Of a stretch of 64,000 nt of DNA, positions 12,287 to 22,633 are shown piece by piece. This stretch comes from Cyanophora paradoxa. Taxonomy: Eukaryota; Glaucocystophyceae; Cyanophorales; Cyanophoraceae. Made by a program: the position numbers and the translations under genes. The stretch is taken from positions 310,001-374,000 of the forward strand of contig QPMI01000056.1 of the NCBI GenBank assembly GCA_004431415.1, given 5' to 3'. Under the pieces are notes generated by a model, which was given only the letters and a program-made list of their open reading frames with translations, did no database searches and was not told the origin of the DNA. The stretch's first letter is position 1, and the number at the start of each line of letters is the position of its first letter.

Positions 12287-14659
12287 ATGGGCTTTACGAT
12301 CGCCGGCGTGGATGCCGGGCAGGGCACGCCGGACTCCGGCAAGCCGGCGGCGCACCGGGCGAGGCACGGCGTGCTCGCAGGAGCACAGGGAGAGCTGGAG
12401 ACCCCGGCGCTGCTGGTGTACACCCGCCGCGGCTCGCCCATCGCCCTCACGGCACAGACACTGGCCTCGATCCCCGGCGCTCGGTGCCTCGAGATGAACG
12501 TATTCGATCTGTGCGTCGTCCGCCGCCTCCCGTGCTCCCGCTTGGCGCTGCTCACCGCCCTTGATCCCAGCTGCGACTCGCCGGGCGCCAACGTGATGCG
12601 GCTCTTCGGGAAGCGGATCCACGATTTCCTCAACTTCCGCGACCGCCTCGTCTTCCTGAACACGCGCGACTCGCTCGCCTTCCGGAGCTGCCCGCCCGTC
12701 AGCGCCAGCCAAGTCTCGTCCGAGTCCTTCGGCGGGCGCACCTCCGTGCGCGGGGCTTCGCCTGCACTCACCACGCGCGCGGCACGCCGCTGAACGCTCG
12801 TCCGCGTGCGCAGCTCTCGCCGCAGGGATTCATGGACATCGTCGATACGTTCAAGGTGCGAGGGTCGAGGCCGCGCCGCCGGGGCCAAATTTGATCCCTA
12901 CTTGATCCCGATTCGATCCGTGCAGCCCGACTTCTTCGCGTGTCTCTCGGACGAGGTGCCCGCGACTGTCGGGCAGAAGCGCGTCCGCAAGTCCGTCGAC
13001 CACACGCTGGGGTACCACGAGCAGTGCCTCGCCCTGCACAGGCACCGCGAGCGGGTACCAGGACGACCCTTTCATGTACCCTCGCCTCCCGCGTTCTTAC
13101 TCGCCGCCCGCAGTCTCAGATGTTCGGAGTGGTGCAGGGCGCGTGGGACGTGCGGGAACGGGTACGGTGCGCTCAGAAGGTCGCCGCGATGGACGTGGCG
13201 GGTACGAGAAAGAATCCCTCCGATCGCTCACCTGAGCCCGAGCTCACGCCCCGGGTACAGGGTTTGTACTCGGCGGGTTTGGCCTGGGAGAGAGCCCCGC
13301 GGACCGTGACGCCTGCATAGCCGCCGTCCTGGTGATCCCCTAACCCGTACCCCCCCTCCGCTATCCTCCTTTAGCCCCGGCACAGGACGCGCTACCCCCC
13401 GACAAGCCGCGCCTCCTCACTGGCCTCGGCTCACCTGAGGACATCGTCAAGTACGTGGACTGGGGGATCGACCTCTTCGACTCCGCGTACCCCCCCAGCC
13501 CCCCTCCTTCAAGATTTCACGTATCCCTTGACGCACGCGCAGGTACCCTGTTGTCATGAGCCAGTTCGGGTACGCCATGGACCTGGGCGCGGCGGTGCGG
13601 GCAGGATCCTGTACCCCCCGCCCGGCCTACCCTCCACCCCCCGACTCTGCCGCAGATCCGCGCTGGCTCTGGGGAGGACGGTGCGGCGCCGGGGGCGGGC
13701 CTGGACGTCGTAGACACGAAAGTGAACCTGTGGGACAAGTGCGGCTCACTCGAAACATCTAAATTTAGACCCATCCATGATCTCTACGCTTCTTCTTCTC
13801 TTCCCTTATTCTGATGCTCTGATACAGGAAGCACGCGGGGGACGACGGCCCCCTGGTGGCCGGCTGCGCCTGCTTCGCCTGCCGGAAGCACTCCCGCGCC
13901 GTGCGCCTTCCCCCCCGTCCCTCTAAGAGATCTAGACCCGCGGAGGGGCTCATAGGAGCGGGCGCCCGCCCCTGGGTGTGCAAGGAAGATCAGGATCTAA
14001 ATACGAGTCCCAGCGCCCTGCCCTTCCATCCCGTAGACCCAGTGACCTAAACGCGCGTAGTTCGAGAGGGTCATGCGCGTAGTTCGAGAGGGTCATAGGA
14101 GCGTGAGTCCGTGGCTTGCGAACGAAGGCATCCTCGCCTACTTCCCTAATTCCTGCCCGCCCTTGCCCGCACCGCCTCCCGCGCGTCCCGCCCCCCCCCC
14201 CCCCCCCCCTCCCCCTGAACCGCGTACCCCCGCAGTACGTGAACCACCTGCTCATCACGCACGAGATGCTCGCGGAGGTCCTCCTCAACCTGTGCGTACC
14301 CCTGCCCCGCCCCGCCCCGCCCCCCCCCCGCCCCCCTTAGGGAGGGGTACGGGGCCATATGGATGCGGCATTTCGCCCCGGGGCTCTCTTTGGCTCCCTC
14401 CCGCCCAAGAAGGACCCGAGAGGGGTTGGGCCCTAGGAAGGAGGGTCCTGAGAAGGGTCCGTCTCCGTACCCCTCCTAACCACCCGTACCCCCCCCGCGC
14501 CGCAGGCACAACCTGCACCAGTACGAGGAGTTCTTCGCGGCGGTCCGGCGGCACCTCCGGGAGGGCAGCTGGCCCCGGTTCCGAGCCGGCTTCCTCGCCG
14601 CCCGCGCCGGCGGCGGCGGCGGCGCCGGCGGCGGGGCCGACGGGCCGCCCACGGCTTAG
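12287..14659 (+). CDS. QTRT2: Queuine tRNA-ribosyltransferase accessory subunit 2
   Basis: This is the non-catalytic partner of the eukaryotic TGT heterodimer, which exchanges guanine 34 for queuine in GUN-anticodon tRNAs. Exons read TPALLVYTRRGSPIALT; FMDIVDTFKPDFFACLSDEVP; KRVRKSVDHTLGYHEQC; MFGVVQGAWDVRERVR; GFGLGESPADRDAC; PPDKPRLLTGLGSPEDIVKY; DWGIDLFDSAYPP; DVVDTKVNLWDKCGSLET; GCACFACRKHSRA; YVNHLLITHEMLAEVLLNL; then an HNLHQYEEFFAAVRRHL tail. The structural zinc site is seen as CACFAC plus the later His of NHLL. The DSGGFQ segment of the catalytic subunit is absent, which points to QTRT2 rather than QTRT1. Introns start gtacc or gtgcg and are strongly C-rich (a run near 14,190). The protein ends with a Gly/Ala-rich tail. 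The start Met at 12,287 is the first that keeps the frame open into the conserved region. It shares a short divergent promoter with the aldo/keto reductase. Confidence 0.92.
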
Positions 14660-14704
14660 TTGACCTTCGTGTGGTCCGTGCTTGCGTTGAGAATCAGAGT
14701 TCGA

Positions 14705-15190
14705 TGGATGGACGCCGGAGCGCGGCACGGCAGGCTGCGAGGGCCGCGGCCGGAGCCTCGGGGCGAGTGGCGGGTGCACCTGGATCTGCACGCTCGAGCT
14801 GGAGTGGCCTGGACCTCGGGGCGAGCGGCGGGTGCGCCTCGGGGGGCGAGCGGCGGGTGCGCCTAGCTCGCCTGGCTCTGCAGACTCGAGTTGAGAGTGG
14901 CCTGGACACCGCCTGGGCCGTCGCCGCCAGGCCTCGAGGGCCGCCGGGGGCTTGCCAGCACGCGGCCCTAGTCCGGCCCCTTGGAATTGTGCAATCGTGG
15001 GGGGCAATGGCTGGCGGCCAATAACTGGGTACAGCCCCGCCACGAGTACTAGTGTTAGTGTCTTGTTCGCTCGGACTTCCAGCAGTCCTTGTTCCTGGCC
15101 TTGCGCCAGTCCCTGTTCGCGAGTGATGATCAGCTATCCCTCGAACCTCCCGGAGTCCCCGCGGCGACGCCGTCGGCCGGACGCCTCTGT
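14705..15190 (+). repeat. Duplicated 5' region of the ADP/ATP carrier gene, with a truncated exon 1
   Basis: This stretch matches 15,989-16,335 in order: cggcaggctgcg; gccgtcgccgccaggcct; ttgccagcacgcgg; tgtgcaatcgtggggggcaa; ctgggtacagccccgccac; cttgttcgctcggactt; ccttgcgccagtccctgttc; then an ATG followed by the same first codons (MISYPSNLP), after which similarity is lost. It carries a better CCAAT box (ggcggccaataac) than the copy next to the gene. It looks like a tandem duplication that copied promoter, 5' UTR and the beginning of exon 1. With no exon 2 behind it, it is a relic or an alternative promoter. Confidence 0.8.
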
Positions 15191-15199
15191 ACCGTAGCA

Positions 15200-15988
15200 C
15201 GCTGTGACATCTCAGAGTCTGTACACGGCCGCGAAGCTAAAGCTAAAAGGGAGGGACCTGCCGGCTACTACTAACTATAGGCTACGCCTCCACGCATACT
15301 CGAGGCCTGGGTCGAGGGCAGGCCCGAGTCTGCCTGCCCCGCCCCTCGATGCTCCCACGGCTGCCGCGGCCGCAGCCGGGGGCCGGGGATGGGGGCGGGG
15401 GGCGGATTGGACTGCAGGCGGAGCCGCCGCCGCGCCGCTCCGAGCCTCGAGCTCGGCACGCCCGCCCGCCCGCCGTGTAGCGGCCAGAGCGCCGGGAGAC
15501 GCACGCACTGCAGCTGCGTCACTGCGGCACTCAAACCACTGCAGGCTCAGCCGCTGAGCTGGAGGCCAGCATGAATGAGCTGAGCCTCGGAGCGACGAAA
15601 GCGCACGCGAGCTCGAGCGCTTGACTGCAGGCGGCGGACGCCGCGCGGCCGCGGGGTCGCAGACGCGGCCGCGGGAGGCCGCGCGCTGCACGCGCATTAG
15701 AAGCGTGAACGCGAAGCCCGCACGAGTAGCTTTAGATCTGGAGCGACAGCACGCTCCAGCTTGGCAAGCCGGGCACTGGGCACCCGAGCGCGAGCATGCG
15801 CACCGCAGCTGCACGCGCCGGCCGCGCTGAACTGGGGCCTTGGCCTACAGGCTGCCGCGGCAAAGCGTCAAACTCGGGCCCGCATCAACCGATCATCGAC
15901 GAAGCGCACGCTTGAGCAGGTGCTCAGAGGCTAGCCGGGGCTGATTACCGCGCGCAGCAGCTGAGCTAGTCCTCTGCCGAACAAAGTT
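15200..15988. other. GC-rich intergenic DNA between the two promoter copies
   Basis: Ala/Arg/Pro-rich frames open on both strands, but none shows a motif or consistent splice sites. I see no gene. Confidence 0.5.
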
Positions 15989-16305
15989 ATGGTCGCGGGA
16001 GCGCGGCAGGCTGCGGGGAGCGCGGAGCCTCGGGGCGAGCCGCGGATGCGCCTGAGTCTGCCGGCTCGAGCTGAGAGTGGCCTGGCCCGCCTAGGCCGTC
16101 GCCGCCAGGCCTCAAGGGCCGCCGGGGCTTGCCAGCACGCGGCACTAGCTATAGTATGGCCTCGGAATTGTGCAATCGTGGGGGGCAATGGCGGGCGGCC
16201 AAATAACTGGGTACAGCCCCGCCACGGCCAGTGTTAGTGTCTTGTTCGCTCGGACTTTTTTTTCCAGTCCTTGTTCCTGGCCTTGCGCCAGTCCCTGTTC
16301 GCGAG
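15989..16305 (+). promoter_or_regulatory. Promoter and 5' leader of the ADP/ATP carrier gene
   Basis: The segment immediately upstream of the start codon is conserved with the duplicate at 14,705-15,120. Shared blocks include tgtgcaatcgtggggggcaa, a ccaaataactgggta element (CCAAT-like) and a pyrimidine-rich stretch ending ttccagtccttg. Conservation of these blocks between the copies marks them as candidate regulatory or leader elements. Confidence 0.5.
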
Positions 16306-17810
16306 ATGATCAGCTATCCCTCGAACCTCCCCGCGGCGTCGCCGGTGTACATCCCGGCCGCCAAGGTTCGCGAGCAATCTGCGCGCGAGGCGTGGCTCTT
16401 CGGTCCTGACTCCGCGCGCGCAGGAGAAGAAGGATGGCAGCAGCGCCCTCGTTTCTTTCGCCAAGGATCTGATTGCTGGCGGTGTTGCGGGCGGTGTCTC
16501 GAAGACCATCGTCGCTCCCATCGAGCGCGTGAAGATTGTGCTCCAGGTCCAGGATGCCAACGACCAGATCGCCAAGGACAAGAAGTACAAGGGCATCGTT
16601 GATGCTTTCCGCCGCATCCCCCAGGAGCAGGGTGAGCCCATTTCCCCAACCAATGACGTTTCATAGAGCATCGCGGGCGCGGCGTAGGGCGTCTGCGCCT
16701 AGCATTTCCTTGCATTGAGGCTAATGGAATGCTTCTTTTCGCGTCTTTCGCGCAGGCTTCTGGTCTCTGTGGTGAGCAGGCGCCGCTTCCGACTTTTTGC
16801 CGAGTCAGCCCTGACCCCTCCCTCTTCTCGCAGGCGTGGCAACCTCGCCAACGTCATCCGTTACTTCCCCACCCAGGCGCTGAACTTCGCCTTCAAGGAC
16901 AAGTACAAGCAGATCTTCGTCGGCAACTACAAGCCCGACAAGGACTTCTGGCGCTTCTTCGCGGGCAACCTCGCCTCGGGCGGTGCTGCCGGCGCCACCT
17001 CGCTCCTCTTCGTCTACCCGCTCGACTTCGCCCGTACCCGCCTCGGTGCGCGGGCGCCGCGGCGCTCACGCGCTGCTTCTGCCCGGACCCTAGCGCTCAC
17101 GCCTCTCCTCCTCCGCGCGCAGCCGCCGATATGGGCAAGGGCGACCAGCGCCAGTTCACCGGCATGGGCGACTGCCTTAAGAAGATCCACGCCCGCGTGC
17201 GCGCCTGCGGGGCATGTGCCCAGCATGTGCCGCAGCTAACGCGTTCGTGCAGGACGGCATGAAGGGCCTGTACACTGGCTTCGGTGTGTCCGTCCAGGGC
17301 ATCATGTGCGTAGCGGTCGCGCCGCCCCTGCGATCGCCCCCGAAGCCCCGCGCTCACTGCCCTTCGCAGCGTGTACCGCGCCGCCTTCTTCGGTGGCTTC
17401 GATACCGCCAAGGGTGTCTTCTTCGGCAACCGCAAGGACGTGCCCTTCGTGCACTCCTGGCTCGTGGCCCAGCTCGTCACCACCGTCGCCGGTGCGCTTC
17501 CCTGGCTCTGCCCGCGCCCGCGCGCAGCAGCAGCAGCAGCAGCTCACGGAGGCTTGCGCTTGCAGGTGTCGTGTCGTACCCCTTCGACACCGTCCGCCGT
17601 CGCCTCATGATGCAGTCCGGCAAGAAGGAGATCCTCTACACCGGCACCCTCGACTGCTGGAAGAAGATCGCCGCCAACGAGGGCCCCCGCGCCTTCTTCA
17701 AGGGCGCCCTCTCCAACGCCATCCGTGGCTCCGGCGGTGCGCTCGTGCTCGTCATGTACGACAAGATCCAGCAGTTCCTCGGCTTCGAGGGCGGCGTCGG
17801 CGCCGAGTAA
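16306..17810 (+). CDS. Mitochondrial ADP/ATP carrier (adenine nucleotide translocase)
   Basis: This inner-membrane antiporter exchanges cytosolic ADP for matrix ATP. Eight exons join in phase: 16306-16365, 16424-16631, 16756-16771, 16834-17045, 17123-17196, 17253-17305, 17370-17491 and 17566-17810. The product has three mitochondrial-carrier repeats with signatures PIERVK, PLDFAR and PFDTVR. The nucleotide-carrier hallmark appears as RRRLMM instead of the usual RRRMMM. Other recognisable segments are [35 protein letters not shown] and [18 protein letters not shown]. The N-terminus is short ([17 protein letters not shown]), as expected for carriers without a cleaved presequence. Exon 3 is only 16 bases and encodes the FWSLW segment. 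Codon use is strongly biased to C-ending codons, consistent with high expression. Confidence 0.97.
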
Positions 17811-18193
17811 GGCTCGCGTCTGGCCATGCAGTTCTAGTCCGTGCCCTCGGCGCGATGTGCAGTGTCTTTCAACAGTCTAGGGTACGACGCAGAGAGAGCA
17901 AGCAGGATCGGAGACTTTGTTTAAAGTAGGTTCTGCTTTTAGCGGAAAACGCGAAAAAATTCGAAAAACGCATAATTATCAACCCGCTGAGCACGTTGTC
18001 TCTGGGAAGCATTGCGGGATGGGGGGCGCGGCGGCTGACTTGAAGACACAGCGCTAGCGTGGACGATCGACATCGCGAGCCCTCAGGATTCCGGTTGGAA
18101 TTCGAATATAACGCGATTTTAAGCTTACGACTGCATTCTTATACTATTAATATTGTATTGATATGTCGCTGTGCACGTGGAGGTACGAAATGC
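17811..18193. other. Convergent 3' intergenic region
   Basis: AT-richer DNA between the converging ends of the carrier gene and the VWA7-like gene. No gene or clear polyadenylation signal is recognised. Confidence 0.5.
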
Positions 18194-19879
18194 TCAGCGG
18201 TGCCGGCCGCGGAGCAGGCGCGCGGGCCCCGTGGCCTCCTCCCCCTGGGCAGAGAGGGCGGCCTCCGCTTCAGCGCTGGCGGCGCCGGCCCCCGCCCAGG
18301 GCCAGCGCCGCCGGTCCGGCTCTGGAGGGGCGGGGGCGGGGACGGGGACGGGGTCCAGTCCGTAGAGGAGGCGGGAGAGGACGCGGCCCGAGGCGGCGGC
18401 GAGGCGGGCGAGGAAGGCGTCCGTGGCCGCCACGGCGAGGTCGGCGGCCTGGAAGTGCAGGTGCTGGAGGAGGGCGGGCCGGGGCGGGGCGCCAGCATTA
18501 GCGTTGCAGAACGGGAGCCTACGCTTAGAGCGGGCGAACCGAGTGCGGTGAGAGAAAGTAGATGTTGGCTGCGAGAGATACAGAGCCGGGGTCAGCGTTG
18601 TGGGACGGGAGAAGAGGCGGCAGAAGGGGGCGGACCGTCCTTGTTGATGCCGCCCGCGGCGTCCTGGCGTGGGCTTCAGGGGTATATGCGCGCGGCGGCG
18701 CGGGAAGGGGGGGGGGGAAGGGAGGGAGGGGGGGTACGAACGGAGTAGGAGCTGGTGTCCTCGGGCCCCCCGTGGCTGCACTTGCCCGCCGCTTTCCCGC
18801 GGTCCTCGCCCCCGTACTGGGCGCGAGGCGTCAGTAAAGGCCGCCGCCCGTCGCGCTGGCACTGGCTTACGTAGCCGGACGTGAGGCGCGTCGTCACGAC
18901 CTGGACGAAATGTGAGCAGGCGGGAAGTTGAGCGAGGGTGGCGCTAAGAGAGAGAGCCGCACGTTGTCGCGGCAAGCTGCGAAGATGCGCTTGTACCAGG
19001 GGCAGTCCTCGCAGGCGCGCTCGTCCGGGGGCGAAGACTCGAGGACGACGCCCGCCCAGCCCAGGCCGAGGTGCGGATCGGCGTTCCCCAGCTCGACCCA
19101 GTTCGTGTGGCTGTACTACTCGCGAAAGATCAGGACAGAGCGTGAAATTTTTAAAACTTCTGGGGTCTGCGAGTGCGCGAGCGCACGAAATCCTGTAGCG
19201 TGTGGAGCGTCCTGCCGAGGGCCGCGCGCACGGCCGCAAGGGTGTCGAGCGCCTTCGAGGGATCCGCCTCGTGCGCCAGCTCATACGCAGCCTGCCGTGG
19301 GCCCTGGGTCGCACGCACGCGAACGAAGGAAGCTTAAGGCTGTCTTCGAACCTGCTGCAGGCCGGCGATGGTCCCCGCGAATCCGGCAACTAGGATCGCC
19401 TGTCCGCCCTCAAAGTTCTCGCCATCAAAATGCAGCTCGCTGTGGCTCTGATCCTGGTCCACGCCTGCGTTTGCCTGCGCGCGCAGAGCTTGTTCAATCT
19501 TTCGAAATTAAACAGCAGCGAAACTGAACAGAGGCCGCGCGGGCAGCGGGTCGGCCGTAAACGAACCTGTATGACGGCGGTGATCGCCAGGGCGGCCTCC
19601 GTTGAGAGCACCTTGACCTCCAGGTCGCGCGAGAGCACGTTCAGGACCGCTGTCCGCCTGCGCGGCAGAACGGCGTCAGCGCGGGCTCCCTGAGGCAACG
19701 CAATGCGTTCGGCATGGTGCGTACGTGATGCCCTCGTGCGTCATCGACCCGGGCGCTGCCATCAGGTTCGCCGCGAGGTCCGTGGAGAGGAATGCGAGCG
19801 CCGCGTGCCGGCCGCAGAACGAGAGCACCAGCAACAAGACTGCGCATCCTGAGAGCCCGCCGCCTTGCGTACGCCGCAT
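18194..19879 (-). CDS. Secreted protein like the N-terminal part of VWA7, without a VWA domain
   Basis: The first exon encodes a signal peptide (CAVLLLVLSFCGRHAALAF) followed by SMTHEGIT. Splicing at ITR joins it in phase to TAVLNVLSRDLEVKVLS. Later exons read QSHSELHFDGENFEGGQA, LGRTLHTLQDFV, EYSHTNWVELGNADPHLG, ERACEDCPWYKRIFAACRD, TTRLTSGYVSQCQ, GKCSHGGPEDTSS, GINKDG and LHFQAADLAVAATDAFL. The same order occurs in animal VWA7 upstream of its von Willebrand A domain (THQD, LHFDAE, ALQDFYSHSNWVELG, TSGYFGT, GKCSHGG, GGINKD, LHLQAAKLALLA). Here the protein stops about 45 residues after this block in an Ala/Pro-rich tail, so the adhesive domain is missing. The conserved Cys and His residues suggest a metal-binding or disulfide-rich extracellular fold. 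It is divergent from the CEP164-like gene, with starts 237 bases apart. Confidence 0.8.
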
Positions 19880-20116
19880 CTTGAGCTCGCCTCGACGCGC
19901 GGCGCGCGGCCCGCGAAGTCGAGGCCCGCCGCGCAGCCGCCGGCTCCTGCCCAGCCTGCGCTTCTTCCGCCGCAAGCTCCCGCGTCGTACGGCGCTGGCA
20001 AAGCTCGAGTGCGCTGTTTCTGCCCCCTTTTGATTGGTGTCGCGGCGATTTGCCTGTACCCAGCCCCAGCTTGCTCCCCGCGAGCAAACTCTTGCCACAG
20101 CCAGCCGCGGCCAGCG

Positions 20117-22011
20117 ATGTCGTCCATACCTCCGCCGCCGCCACCGCCTCCTCCTCCGTCGACCAGCACGCACCTGCGCATGCCAGAGGAGGGCGCCGAC
20201 CCGAGCACAGCTAGCTCGAACCCCTTTTCCCTGACGAGCGCCGGGAGCTCGCTGTCGAAGCGCCGTTCGTTCGAGCACACGTTCGTGAACCTCGAGGTCG
20301 CCGCTGCAGTCACGCCGATCACAACGCAGTCGATTAGCCGCGGGGGTTCCCCGCCGGCGTCCTCCCACGGACGGCGCCCATCCGGCTCCAGCGAGGCAGC
20401 CCCGACGTCTCCGCTCTCGCGCGGGTCGTCGGACGCTAAGCCTCGCCGCCCTTCGTACTCCGCGGACGCGCTCACGGCGCCGCTCTCGTCCGTCATGCCG
20501 CCCACCGTGGACACGGTGGAGTCCGGGCCTTCGCAGCCCCCGGAAGACGAGCCGGCCGCGCCCGCCGCCGAGATGCCGCTGGCGGTAGTCGCCACCAGCC
20601 CCGCGGAGCCCGCGCCCAGGGAGGCGGGGGAAGCGGACGAGGAGGACGACGAGGAGGAGGACGATGACGACGACGACGGCGCCGCGGGAGAGGTGTTGGT
20701 GCCCGTCTTCGACAGGCTGAAGGTGATGGAGAACCCGAGCTTCGTCCCCCCCACGGCCCAAGAAATCGTGGACTACGCGCGATACCTCGGTGCCCGGGCC
20801 GCGCCGCGCCCCGCCCCGAGCGCCCTCCGTAAATCTCCCGCGCAGGGATTGATCCCGTGTTCGAGGCGAACCTCCTGTGGATCGCTGAGGTGCCTTTGCC
20901 CCTCCTGCTTTACCCTTGTACCCCGCTTTCTGCGCCCTTACCCCTCGCACCCGCAGGGTACGGCCGCCCCGGGGCACCGATCCCCCGAGCGCCCATCGAT
21001 CCGCTTTCTCAGAGGCTCTGATTGCTCCGCTCCCGGAGGGGTGGGACGAGGCTGTCGACCCGTGCGCGTGTACCCCCTTCTTCCTGGCCCCGTACCCCCC
21101 TCCCCTTCCTCCCCGCCGAGCCCGCGCCCCGCAGGTACGACGACCGAGGCGATCGGTACTACGTCCACACGCGCTCGGGCCGCACGCAGTGGGGTACGCG
21201 CATGTGTGTGCCCCGCTCCCTCCCCGCCTCTGCTTATACCCCACCCGCGCGCAGCGCACCCGTACGATCTGTACTACCGCGAGCTCGTCCTGCTGGAGAA
21301 GCGGCGGGCGGCGGCGCGCGCCGCGGGGCGGGCGGGGCCCAGCGCGGCCCCTGCCGGCGAGGCGGCGGCCCCGGGCGGCGTCCCCGAGCGGCCCGTCGGG
21401 CCCAGCGAGGTCATCGCTATGGCCCGCTACCTCGGAATCGGTACCCCCTTTCCTTTATTCCCGTACCCCGGACCGAGGGTTTCACCGTACCCCCGCTTCA
21501 GACCTGGACGGGGAGGAGCCGGAGTACGAGTTCCTGCAGCTGGCGCTCCGCGCCGCGCAGGCGCCGCTACCCCCCGACTGGCGGGAGGTCGTGGACGCCC
21601 GCGGCGCGCTACCCCCCCTGCCTTCGCCCCCCCCCCGCTTAAACCTCATACCCCGCTCAGGGGCGGCGGTGTACGTGAACGGGCGGACGGGGGAGACGTC
21701 CCCCAGCAACCCGACCGACCGGATGTTCAAAGAGATGGTGCGGCGCACTAGGGAACAGCTCTTAGAGGCTCTAGTGAAGATAGATCTACCGAGGAACAGC
21801 ATTCGCGAACGCCCTGCGACCGCGTCGAAGATCTACGACTCAATCGTTCTGAGGCCTCTCTGAAGCCGCCTCCAATCAATCGTTCTGAGGCCTCTACGGC
21901 GGCAGGTGAAGCTCGAGCGAACGAAGCGGGCGGCCCGCAAGGCGGCGAGCCTCGCGTCCGAGGCGGCCGAGGGGCCCCGGGGCCCCGAGGGCGCCCCCGC
22001 CGACCCGGGCC

Positions 22012-22045
<34 letters not shown>

Positions 22046-22511
22046 GTCAGCTTCGGCTTCGGCGGCCCCCGGCACCGCCTGGCTCCTCCTCACTGACGTC
22101 AAGGGGCGCAAGTGCGTACTCTCTCTCGAGATTTCTGCATTTCTGCGTACCCCGCCGGCGCGCCGACGTCCGCGGGCGGCGGCGGGGGCGGCGGGGTACA
22201 GGTACTGGTACGACTTCGCGGCGCGGCCCGTGACGACGGGGGTACACGCGCCGGTGGCGCAGCCGCAGCCGGCGGGAGCGTCCGCGCCGCCCTCGGGCGC
22301 CGCCGCGCCCTCCCCGGAGGCTCAGAAGCCGCAGCCGGCGGGGATCATGGCGGGGGCGCGGCGATCGGTCGCGGGCGCGGCGCAGCGGATGGGCCTCGAG
22401 CTGAGCGAGAACCAGGAGTACTACGTGTCGCTTGGCGTCGCCGCGGCCTCGCTCGCCGCGGCGCCCTTCCGGCCCCTCCTCCGGTACCTCCGGGGCCCCT
22501 CTCATCAGTAG
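20117..22511 (+). CDS. CEP164-like basal-body protein with duplicated N-terminal WW module
   Basis: CEP164 is a distal-appendage protein needed to dock centrioles for cilium assembly; its conserved N-terminus carries a WW domain. Here a Pro-rich start, a Ser-rich region and an acidic run (Glu/Asp, about residues 173-195) precede the module: FVPPTAQEIVDYARYLG, IDPVFEANLLWIAE, ALIAPLPEGWDEAVD, DRYYVHTRSGRTQW, HPYDLYYRELVLLEKRR. A second copy follows: SEVIAMARYLGI, EYEFLQLALRAAQAPLPPDW, AAVYVNGRTGETSPSNPTD. Its second aromatic position is degenerate. The last exons hold a basic stretch (KLERTKRAARKAASLAS), a Gly-Ser run and a third WW-like fragment (AWLLLTDVKGRKYWYDF). Introns include gtgcccggg...cgcag and gtgaag...ggcag. 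One acceptor (ctcagag before GCT CTG) was chosen to keep the frame. The long coiled coil of animal CEP164 is absent. Confidence 0.85.
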
Positions 22512-22633
22512 GCGGGGCGACCGCGGCGACCCCCGGGCCCAGCCGGCTAACGTTATTAGTCATATTTGTTATCGTAGCTAGAGTACAGTAGTGTACATCA
22601 CAGAACAGAGAGAATGTGACGGGCTCCCGGTTA

